This document shows, in pieces, positions 44,094 through 51,096 of a DNA stretch of 64,000 bases. The DNA comes from Chloroflexota bacterium (GTDB lineage: Bacteria > Chloroflexota > Chloroflexia > Thermomicrobiales > JADLAZ01). Position 1 is the first letter of the stretch. Each line of letters begins with the position of its first letter. Location of the stretch: contig JADLAZ010000091.1 of assembly GCA_020849725.1 (NCBI GenBank), positions 4,824 to 68,823 on the forward strand, written 5' to 3'. Both the position numbers and the translations under genes were made by a program. A model generated the notes under the pieces. It searched no databases. It was not told the origin of the DNA and saw only the letters and a list, made by a program, of their open reading frames with translations.

Positions 44094-45392
44094 TCAGTAC
44101 GGTTGCTGGGCCTGGTCGGCCAGGGTCATCAGCGCGTCGCTCTGGCCGCGAATGGCGGCGATGGCCTCCTCGGCGTCGAGCGCCCGCTCGCCTTGCTCCT
44201 TCTGGCGAAACCACTCCGAGATGAGCGCCTTGATGAAGAGGCGGCGGTGACTGATCGCCAAATAGGCGTTGCGGGCGGTCTCGGAGAGGGTAGCGATGTT
44301 GGCGGCCTGGATACCGGCGTCGAGCCGGGTGGCGTAGGCGATCTCGAAGATGGGCAGCAGCCGGTAGCCGATCTGGGTCAGCAGCTCGTCGTCGGGCAGG
44401 TCCAGCCGCTCCAGGCTGATCTGCGGACTGAATGGGTTGGCGCGCGAGAAGTAGCTCGGCGCCTGGATGCGTTGCTGGAGGGCCGGGTACTTGGGCACGA
44501 TATCGGTAATGAAGGCCGGCGGCACGGCATAGACGAACATCGCGCCCGGCAGCTCCTCGCGCGTGCGGTCGATCACCTCGCGCAGGTTGTCGGTGGCGAC
44601 CTTCTCCGACCGACCGCCGACGCTCATCATGCGGTCGCCCTCGTCGAAGAGCAGGACCAGCCCGCTGTAGTCGAGCGCCCGCACGACCTGGCAGAGTGAG
44701 CGCAGCATCTTGAAGGCGTTCATCCGGGTGATCTTTTCGGTGACGCCGACCGAGCGCAGGTCGCGCATGTCTTCGGGGCTGACTTCCTCACCGTGCAGCC
44801 AGCGCCGGAGCGCCTCGCGCCGCAGGTCCTGACTGCGCAGCAGGGCGGTGAAGTAGCCCTGGACTGCCTTCTGGTAGCTGAGGCTATCGACCGGTGTCGT
44901 CGCGAGCGTCTGCAGCAGGGCGCGCGCCTCAGGCAGGTCGGCTGCCGACGGGTCGTCCAGATCCAGCCCGTACGGGCCGATCAGGCGGCGCAGCGTGCCC
45001 TCCAGGAAGCGAGTCAGGCCGCGCTCGTCCTCGCCCAGGTCGCCCAGCTCGTGCCAGATCACCGACGCGGCGACGGCGGCATAGACGCGGCGCTGGTCGT
45101 CGTAGGGACTCTCGCGCGGGCTGAGATCGACCTTGCTGACGGCGAAGTTGCGCGCCCAGGCGCGGTCGCGGATGCAGTACAGAAAGTGCGACTTGCCGCT
45201 GCCATAGTCACCGACGACCAGCTTGAAGACCGCCCCGCCATCGGCCAGGTAGGAGCCGAGGTAGTGGGTGTCGATCGCGTTGAGCAGCGACTCGTTGCCG
45301 ACGTTGTAGTAGCTGACGCCCTTGGAGACCGGCGTGCCGTACTGGCCCAATCCCTCGATGATCTGGCGCGCGAGTGGCGGCGCGGGCAGCAT
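44094..45392 (-). CDS. DUF2791 (BrxD-like) ATPase 1
   Basis: The product has 432 residues, the usual BrxD length. The P-loop is GDYGSGKSHF (K67) and Walker B VLLFDEGDRM (D250, E251), with SVGGRSEKVATDNLREVIDR as a likely sensor region and helices to the C-terminus. The ATG has GGAAAGGA upstream; the longer frame to 45527 lies inside the upstream gene. It follows that gene by 28 bases and is followed by the small gene after 11. In type 2 BREX such ATPases work beside an Lhr-like helicase, which is also here. Confidence 0.87.
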   Translation of the reverse strand: MLPAPPLARQIIEGLGQYGTPVSKGVSYYNVGNESLLNAIDTHYLGSYLADGGAVFKLVVGDYGSGKSHFLYCIRDRAWARNFAVSKVDLSPRESPYDDQRRVYAAVAASVIWHELGDLGEDERGLTRFLEGTLRRLIGPYGLDLDDPSAADLPEARALLQTLATTPVDSLSYQKAVQGYFTALLRSQDLRREALRRWLHGEEVSPEDMRDLRSVGVTEKITRMNAFKMLRSLCQVVRALDYSGLVLLFDEGDRMMSVGGRSEKVATDNLREVIDRTREELPGAMFVYAVPPAFITDIVPKYPALQQRIQAPSYFSRANPFSPQISLERLDLPDDELLTQIGYRLLPIFEIAYATRLDAGIQAANIATLSETARNAYLAISHRRLFIKALISEWFRQKEQGERALDAEEAIAAIRGQSDALMTLADQAQQPY

Positions 45393-45420
45393 GGGCGACG
45401 TCCTTTCCGACGGCCGGCGG

Positions 45421-46467
45421 TCAGACGATCTCGATGTCGGCGATGTAGGCGCCGTCATGCGGGCCGGCGCCCTCGACGAGCCAGAGGCTGCGCTCGGCGC
45501 TGTCGGCCTGCGACTTGGTCGCGACATGGGCGATGACGCGCCGCCGGTCGGCGAGCGCGGCGAAGTCGTAGGCGAACTGGGCGCGGCTGTAGTCGACGAA
45601 GGCGTGCTTGCTGGGCGCGCTGCGGAAGCCGCGGCCCTGACGCAGCAGGACCAGCTCGAACAGGCAGGCGATGATGTTGGCGCGCGTGCCAGGGCGCTGC
45701 TCGGCCGTGCTCCGGTGGCTGCGCGCCCGGTTGTAAGCCTCCTGGAGCTGCGCCATCCAGCGGTCGGGGTCCTCGTTGCGGCCGGCGATCGTCTTGGCCG
45801 CGGCCTGATAGGCGCGCATGACTGCCTCGACGCTCAGCGGCACCGTCCGGCTCAACTCCTCCTTGCCGTAGCTGATCGTCGCCTTCCGGCTGACGAAGTT
45901 GGCGACGATCTCGAAGCGGCCGATCTCGAAGCGAGGCGGACGGCCGCCCAGCTCCAGGCCGGTGGCCGCGACAGCCTGGCGGAGGCCGACGCCGAACTCG
46001 TCGCCCAGGTGGCGCTCCCCCTCGGCTAGCGCCTGGTCGAGGGCGGGCAGCAGCGCGCCGAGGGCGGTGTCCGGGGTGCGCACCGCCCGGAGCGCGGCCA
46101 CTGACCGGCCCAGGCGGATGACGTCGACCGGCTCGGCCTGCAACGCCGTCAGCGCGGCGCGCAGCGCTGCCACCAGGCCGGTCAGCGCGCGCGCCTCGCG
46201 ACGCAGCGCCGGCGCCAGCGGGTCGACGACCTCCTCGCGCAGGTGCAGCCCGTCGAGGTGCTGCCGTGCCCGGGTCAGCGCGCTGTCGGCGTCACCGGCA
46301 CCGTTGGCGCTGAGCAGCGTCGTGTAGTCGGTCAGGGCGCGGTTGGCCTTGGTGAGCGCGCCGGTCGCGCCCTTCAGCGTCGCCAGCACCGTGTTGACCG
46401 CTCGCAGCCGCTGACTCTGGTCGGTGCGCAGGTGTTCCAGCGCCTCGATCACGGCGTCGTTCGTCAT
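45421..46467 (-). CDS. Unrecognised 348-residue protein at the head of the ATPase/helicase operon
   Basis: I do not recognise the family. The first half is almost entirely helical with heptad-like Leu/Ala spacing (LRAVNTVLATLKGATGALTK; LTGLVAALRAALTALQ), suggesting coiled coils. The second half is a mixed domain with RFEIGRFEIVANFVSRKATI, NIIACLFELVLLRQGRGF, FVDYSRAQFAYDF and IAHVATKSQ. No enzyme motif or membrane segment is seen. ATG 46467 has AGGGA just upstream. As the first gene it may be the scaffold or target-sensing part of the system. TerB-type proteins occupy similar places in related clusters, but I see no TerB motif. Confidence 0.75.
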   Translation of the reverse strand: MTNDAVIEALEHLRTDQSQRLRAVNTVLATLKGATGALTKANRALTDYTTLLSANGAGDADSALTRARQHLDGLHLREEVVDPLAPALRREARALTGLVAALRAALTALQAEPVDVIRLGRSVAALRAVRTPDTALGALLPALDQALAEGERHLGDEFGVGLRQAVAATGLELGGRPPRFEIGRFEIVANFVSRKATISYGKEELSRTVPLSVEAVMRAYQAAAKTIAGRNEDPDRWMAQLQEAYNRARSHRSTAEQRPGTRANIIACLFELVLLRQGRGFRSAPSKHAFVDYSRAQFAYDFAALADRRRVIAHVATKSQADSAERSLWLVEGAGPHDGAYIADIEIV

Positions 46468-46743
46468 GGTGTCCCTCATCGCGTTGACGGCCGGTCGGCC
46501 AGCCGAAGCGCCAGGGCCGCGCCCCGCGCGGTCAGGTGGCGTGCCGCTCGTCGTCAGGTCGAACGGTCGGTCATGCGGCACGATTGTAGCATGGCGGGCG
46601 CACCGAGCGACCTGACGCGCCGAGCGATCGTTCCACCGCCGTGGCCAGCGGAGCCTGGCCTCCGACATGACCTCCATTCGACTGGCAGCATCGTCTCGCG
46701 CCCGTTAGCATCAGGCTGATGATGACACTGGCCCCGTTCAACC

Positions 46744-46773
46744 ACTCATCACCCATCGCTCATCACTCATCAC
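46744..46773. repeat. ATGAGTG repeat, copy 3 (single arm)
   Basis: ACTCATCACCCATCGCTCAT and the next ten bases match the right arm of copy 1 with an added unit; no left arm is present. It ends four bases before the start of the rodA/ftsW-like gene, which therefore has no Shine-Dalgarno sequence. Confidence 0.65.
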
Positions 46774-46777
46774 GCCG

Positions 46778-48118
46778 ATGCGGATGATCGTCGCCGCGCC
46801 GCTGGCCTTCCTGCGGCGCTACCGCCTGACTGAGCTGCAACTGCTGGTCGTGCCGTCCCTGCTGGCGGTGCTCGGCCAGTTGATGGTGTTCCTCGCGCCC
46901 ATCGGCGGACTGACGTTCACCTGGCGCGATGTCTGGGTGGCGCTGGCCTTCGCTGGGCTGCTGTTTGGCATGCACGTCTGGTTCAGCGCCATCGGCTTCC
47001 GCGGCGATCAGGTGCTGCTGCCGCTAGTGGCGACGCTGGCTGGCCTGGGGCTGGTGATGATCATGCGCCTGCAGCCGGCGCTGGCGCGGCGCGACCCGGC
47101 GCTGGCGACCCTGGCGCCACGCCAGATCGTGTTCATGACCGCTGGCCTGCTGCTGATGTGGGCGATCGTCGCGCTGGTGCCCCGGCAGCATCTGTCGCTG
47201 TTGCGGCGCTACAAGTACACCTGGGCCGTGCTGGCGATCCTGCTGGTGGCGGCGACGATGCTGTTCGGTGTCGAGCGCAACGGCGCCCGCCTCTGGTTCA
47301 ACGTCTTCGGCATGTCATTCCAGCCGTCGGAGATCCTCAAGGTCGTGCTGGTCGTCTTCCTGGCCGCCTACCTGGACGACAAGCGCGAATTGCTGGCCTC
47401 ACCCTACCGAGTTGGTCCGCTGCGGCTGCCGCCGCTGCCATACCTGTTGCCGATGCTGCTGATGTGGGGCGTGTCGCTGCTGGTGCTGGTGGTGCAGAAG
47501 GACCTGGGCAGCGCGCTGCTCTTCTTCGGCATCTTTCTCAGCATGCTCTACGTCGCCAGCGGCCAACTGATGTACGTCGTCGCGGGACTGGCCGCCTTCG
47601 CCGCCGGCGCGGTGGCCGCCTACCGGATGTTCGGCCACGTGCGCGTGCGTGTGGAAACCTGGCTCAATCCGTGGGCCGACCCGCTCGGCGGTGGTTACCA
47701 GATCATTCAGGCGACCTACGCGCTGGCCAACGGTGGCCTGTTCGGCAGTGGCCTGGCGCTGGGCAGCCCGACCTGGATCCCCGAGGTCCACTCCGACTTC
47801 ATCTTCCCGGCCATCGGCGAGGAGCTTGGGCTGCTCGGCACGCTGGCGGTGCTGGCCCTCTATCTGGTGCTAGTGTTCCGCGGCTTCGCCATCGGGCTGG
47901 CTGCGCGCGACGGCTTCTCGCGGCTGCTGGCAGTCGGCCTCAGCACGACGCTGGCGCTGCAGACGCTGATCATCATCGGCGGCACGATCCGGCTGATCCC
48001 GCTGACGGGCATCACGCTGCCGTTCATCTCGGCTGGCGGCTCGTCGCTGATCGTCAACTTCGTGCTGGTCGGGCTGCTGCTGCGCATCTCCGGCGAGGCG
48101 GTGGCCGGCGACGGGTGA
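46778..48118 (+). CDS. SEDS-family glycosyltransferase (RodA/FtsW)
   Basis: The 446-residue membrane protein has about ten helices. Family blocks include GARLWFNVFGMSFQPSEILK, LVVVQKDLGSALLFFGIF, WLNPWADPLGGGYQIIQ, HSDFIFPAIGEELGL and LPFISAGGSSLIVNF. SEDS enzymes polymerise lipid II into glycan in partnership with a class B PBP, and one is encoded 3 kb downstream. RodA and FtsW cannot be separated reliably here. A repeat replaces the ribosome-binding region. The last 117 bases recur at 48999-49115. Confidence 0.93.
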   Translation: MRMIVAAPLAFLRRYRLTELQLLVVPSLLAVLGQLMVFLAPIGGLTFTWRDVWVALAFAGLLFGMHVWFSAIGFRGDQVLLPLVATLAGLGLVMIMRLQPALARRDPALATLAPRQIVFMTAGLLLMWAIVALVPRQHLSLLRRYKYTWAVLAILLVAATMLFGVERNGARLWFNVFGMSFQPSEILKVVLVVFLAAYLDDKRELLASPYRVGPLRLPPLPYLLPMLLMWGVSLLVLVVQKDLGSALLFFGIFLSMLYVASGQLMYVVAGLAAFAAGAVAAYRMFGHVRVRVETWLNPWADPLGGGYQIIQATYALANGGLFGSGLALGSPTWIPEVHSDFIFPAIGEELGLLGTLAVLALYLVLVFRGFAIGLAARDGFSRLLAVGLSTTLALQTLIIIGGTIRLIPLTGITLPFISAGGSSLIVNFVLVGLLLRISGEAVAGDG

Positions 48119-48215
48119 GCGAGGGGTGGGGCGTTTCGTCGCTGCTGGCGTCTTCTGCCTACGACTTCGACGAGCGCCGTATACTCCAGTGTGGCCCGTA
48201 CCAATGGAGTGCTGC

Positions 48216-48497
48216 ATGGTCCAGGTGACGCTTACCGTTCCCGATGAATTAGCCGCCGCGCTCGGTGGTGACCGAGCCGACCAGGGTGACTACCTGCGGC
48301 TGATGGCGGCTCTGAAGCTATTCGAGTTGGGGGAGTTGTCATTTCGGCTGGCGGCGGAGTTGGCCGGACTGTCCTATAACGATTTCCTGGCCGCCTGCGC
48401 CACGTACCACGTGCCGCTGTACAACTACCGCCCCGATGAACTGGCCGAGCAACTCGATCGCGATTCGGCCGCGCTGGACAAGGCGCTGGGGACGTGA
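48216..48497 (+). CDS. UPF0175-family antitoxin
   Basis: The 93-residue product has the UPF0175 pattern: VQVTLTVPDELAAAL, LMAALKLFELGELSFRLAAE, then LAGLSYNDFLAAC. These proteins bind DNA and pair with DUF3368 PIN toxins, and one follows here with a four-base overlap. ATG 48216 has GGAG upstream. A TATACT at 48180-48185 may be a -10 box, but no good -35 box was found. The module lies between the two copies of the rodA/ftsW tail. Confidence 0.9.
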   Translation: MVQVTLTVPDELAAALGGDRADQGDYLRLMAALKLFELGELSFRLAAELAGLSYNDFLAACATYHVPLYNYRPDELAEQLDRDSAALDKALGT

Positions 48498-48976
48498 GCG
48501 TTGTCTCCGATACCGGCCCGCTGATTGCGCTTGCCCGGATCAATCGGCTCGATGTGCTCGACAGCCTCTTCGGACAGGTCTACGTGCCGTCGCTGGTAGC
48601 CCAGGAGTTGGTTGCCTTGCCAGGCCCGGACAGCCGGCGGCTGCGGGTCGCGTTGGACTCCTGGCTTGAGGTCCGTGAACCGACCGCGCCCATGCTGGCA
48701 CCCCTGCGGCTGGAGCGGCGGCTCAGTCACGCCGATCAGTCCGTCATCAGGCTGGCGGATGAGTTGAGGCTGGTCCTGCTCATGGACGAGCGAGCGGGAC
48801 GGTCTGCGGCCCAGCGCCTCGGCATCCCTGTGGCGGGTGTCGCCGAGGTCATTCGGCGGGCCAAATACGCCGGGCTGGTCACGTCTGTCCGTGCCACGCT
48901 CAGCGCGATGGTCAGCGAAGGTTACTGGTTAGCGCCGACGCTCATTGAGCGGGTAGCAACGCAGGCCGGTGAGTGA
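48494..48976 (+). CDS. DUF3368 PIN-domain toxin
   Basis: The 160-residue product begins VVSDTGPLIALARI, the first acidic block of DUF3368 PIN nucleases, and later has SHADQSVIRLADELRLVLLMDERAGR, with the two further acidic positions, and GVAEVIRRAKYAGL. Such PIN toxins are predicted metal-dependent RNases. The GTG start overlaps the antitoxin stop. All key acidic residues appear intact, so the module should be active. Confidence 0.9.
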   Translation: MSVVSDTGPLIALARINRLDVLDSLFGQVYVPSLVAQELVALPGPDSRRLRVALDSWLEVREPTAPMLAPLRLERRLSHADQSVIRLADELRLVLLMDERAGRSAAQRLGIPVAGVAEVIRRAKYAGLVTSVRATLSAMVSEGYWLAPTLIERVATQAGE

Positions 48977-48998
48977 ACAGCGCCCTCCGCCGGACCTG

Positions 48999-49115
48999 CT
49001 GACGGGCATCACGCTGCCGTTCATCTCGGCCGATGGCTCGTCGCTGATCGTCAACTTCGTGCTGGTCGGGCTGCTGTTGCGCATCTCCGGCGAGGCCACC
49101 GCCGGCGAGGGGTGA
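48999..49115 (+). repeat. Displaced copy of the rodA/ftsW 3' end
   Basis: This matches bases 48002-48118 over 117 positions at an offset of 997, with about nine differences. It would encode the last 38 residues and stop of the SEDS protein (TGITLPFISA...). It has no start or upstream homology. It marks the right border of the inserted UPF0175/DUF3368 module. Confidence 0.85.
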
Positions 49116-49124
49116 GCGACACGA

Positions 49125-49178
49125 CTGGCACGATGATGTTGCGTCCAGTATAGTACTGGAAACGGTACTGAAAGGGGG
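49125..49178 (+). promoter_or_regulatory. Promoter, operator palindrome and Shine-Dalgarno of the RelBE-like module
   Basis: CTGGCA (49125-49130) and TATAGT (49149-49154), spaced by 18, are plausible -35 and -10 boxes. The palindrome CCAGTA-TAG-TACTGG (49145-49159) covers the -10 box, as expected for antitoxin autorepression. AAAGGGGG (49171-49178) precedes the GTG start. Confidence 0.5.
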
Positions 49179-49183
49179 CCGCT

Positions 49184-49459
49184 GTGCAGACGATTCCGGC
49201 TCAGGAGATCAAGCGGCGCGGCATCAGCGCGGTAGACGAACTCCTCCGCGACGGAGCGGTTCATGTTATCCAGCGCAATCGACCACGTTATGTGATCCTG
49301 GACGAGGTGCAGTATGAGGAGTTGCTCGAGGCGCGTCGAGAGGCCTTTCGCGCCCATGTGCGTGCGGCCCTGGCCGAAGTCGAAGCTGGGTTGGCCAAAC
49401 GCTATGACACTGTCGAGGAACTCATGGCCGCCATCGATCGCGCTGACGACGGGGAATGA
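49184..49459 (+). CDS. Phd/YefM-like antitoxin
   Basis: The 91-residue product has the N-terminal Phd/YefM-like pattern IPAQEIKRRGISAVDELL, VIQRNRPRYVILDEVQYEEL, and a C-terminal helix (AHVRAALAEVEAGLAKRYD) for toxin binding. It overlaps the toxin gene by four bases in an ATGA arrangement. A palindrome over its promoter suggests self-repression. Confidence 0.85.
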   Translation: MQTIPAQEIKRRGISAVDELLRDGAVHVIQRNRPRYVILDEVQYEELLEARREAFRAHVRAALAEVEAGLAKRYDTVEELMAAIDRADDGE

Positions 49460-49734
49460 GCTACACGGTCACGACCATCCCACGCTTCGACCGGCTGGCG
49501 CGCCGGTTCTTCCGGCGTCACCCGGACCTGCGCGATCGCTTCGCTCGGCTTGTTCACGAACTTGAGGTAGACCCCTTCCAGCCACATCTGCGGCTCCACC
49601 CGCTCATAGGAGAGTTTGACGGCCTGCATGCGGTCAGCCTGACCTACCAATACCGCGTGGTGTTGACCTTGTTGATGACAGAGCGAAACATCACGCTCAT
49701 CGCGATTGGGAGCCACGACGAGGTCTATAGCTGA
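49456..49734 (+). CDS. RelE/ParE-superfamily toxin
   Basis: The 92-residue product has the RelE/ParE-fold layout: FDRLARRFFRRHPDLRDR helices, then LRLHPLIGEFDGLHAVSL and YRVVLTLL strands, and ITLIAIGSHDEVY at the C-terminus. The family cleaves mRNA at ribosomes (RelE) or poisons gyrase (ParE). The HDEVY end is more like the mRNA interferases. It completes the second TA module in the SEDS/PBP gap. Confidence 0.87.
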   Translation: MSYTVTTIPRFDRLARRFFRRHPDLRDRFARLVHELEVDPFQPHLRLHPLIGEFDGLHAVSLTYQYRVVLTLLMTERNITLIAIGSHDEVYS

Positions 49735-49773
49735 TCTGAGAGCTTGCCGGAAGGCATGAGGTGGAGTGCAGCC

Positions 49774-50925
49774 ATGAGCGGGGGCATCTTTCTTCTCCAG
49801 GGCGACGAGAGCCTGATCGAGATGCGCGAGCAGGCGTACGACTCGGAGGCCGTCCTGCAGCGGCTGCTGGCGCAGTACCCCAACTTGCTGGCCGGCGACC
49901 AGATCAACCGCGCCGAGCCACGGCGCTGGTTGCTCGTCGCCCGCGAGATGGGCGTGCCCGGCGAGGAGGTCGGCGGCGACCGCTGGTCGCTCGATCACCT
50001 CTTTCTCGACCAGGACGGCGTGCCGACGCTGGTTGAGGTGAAGCGCAGCGCTGACACGCGCATTCGGCGCGAGGTCGTCGGGCAGATGCTCGACTACGCG
50101 GCCAACGCCGTCGTCTACTGGCCGGTTGAGCGCATTCGGGCGCGATTCGAGGCCGGGCAGACCACAACCGGCGCGGACCCGACACTGGCGATCAATGAAT
50201 TCCTCGGCCCCGAAGGCGATGCCGAGCAGTTCTGGCAGAGGGTCAAGACCAACCTGCAGGCAGGCCGGATTCGCCTTGTCTTCGTGGCCGACGAAATCCC
50301 GGGGGAACTCCGCCGCGTCGTCGAGTTCCTCAACGGGCAGATGGACCCTGCCGAGGTGATCGCCATTGAGATCAGACAGTTTGTGGGCCAAGGTCGGACC
50401 TCGCTTGTCCCACAGGTCGTCGGTCAAACCGAGCGAGCCAAACAACAGCGAGTAGCAGCTTCAGGCTCCCCAAGACGGTGGGACGAAGCATCCTTTCTCA
50501 ATCACATCAGAAACCGATGGGGCGTAGCAGACGAGAACGCAGCCAAACGCATCCTCGCTTGGGCGCGCGAGAGCAGATTGCGCCTCGAATACAGTGGACA
50601 GAAATGGGGTTCGTGCTATCCCTTTGTCGGAAGTTCACAAGGAGATGTGCAGCCGTTCTGCCTCTGGTTTGATGAGCGATCTGTAAAGATCGAAATCGAG
50701 TTCGTCCGACTAGCCAGAATCTCTCCGTTCCATGAAGACTACAAGCGAGATGAGCTTCGGGACAGGCTCAATGAGTTCGCCAGCCCACAAATAGCGACAG
50801 ATGCCACTATCAAACGGCCAAGTATTCAGATTGCGCCGTTGCGAAATGAGGCAGCGATGGGTCAGTTTCTCGAAACGTTCTCTTGGGTCATACATGAGAT
50901 CCGAACATCGGATGCATCTCCATAG
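49774..50925 (+). CDS. PD-(D/E)XK nuclease-like protein
   Basis: The 383-residue product has RWSLDHLFLDQDGVPTLVEV followed by KRSADTRIRREVVGQMLDYA: the D, EVK and downstream QxxxY elements of PD-(D/E)XK nucleases (DUF91/NucS-like). The C-terminal third (from about residue 220) is a separate domain with WDEASFLNHIRNRWG and a lower GC content, so the gene may be a fusion of unlike pieces. The target is unknown. ATG 49774 has GGTGGAG upstream. Confidence 0.78.
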   Translation: MSGGIFLLQGDESLIEMREQAYDSEAVLQRLLAQYPNLLAGDQINRAEPRRWLLVAREMGVPGEEVGGDRWSLDHLFLDQDGVPTLVEVKRSADTRIRREVVGQMLDYAANAVVYWPVERIRARFEAGQTTTGADPTLAINEFLGPEGDAEQFWQRVKTNLQAGRIRLVFVADEIPGELRRVVEFLNGQMDPAEVIAIEIRQFVGQGRTSLVPQVVGQTERAKQQRVAASGSPRRWDEASFLNHIRNRWGVADENAAKRILAWARESRLRLEYSGQKWGSCYPFVGSSQGDVQPFCLWFDERSVKIEIEFVRLARISPFHEDYKRDELRDRLNEFASPQIATDATIKRPSIQIAPLRNEAAMGQFLETFSWVIHEIRTSDASP

Positions 50926-51096
50926 ACCCCATTGGGATTGTCAGCGATCCACCGCGCGTGCTTGAACCACCGGCAGCCGGCCGGCCGCGCCGCGCGTTCT
51001 CACTGGCAGCGCGTCCCGGCTGGCCGGTGACGCGTATAGTGGGGCAGGCGGCAACGACGGTCGCGGCGGCATGACCGGTCGACCCGCGGAGAGGAC

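Noticed and set aside
38795..46467. Complete BREX system
   Set aside because: Only BrxD-like ATPases and a BrxHI-like helicase are present; no PglX methylase, PglZ phosphatase, PglW kinase or PglY ATPase was found in the window.
49126..49144. TGGCAC followed by TTGC, resembling a sigma-54 promoter
   Set aside because: The spacing between the blocks is seven bases instead of five, and a better sigma-70-like pair overlaps the operator there.
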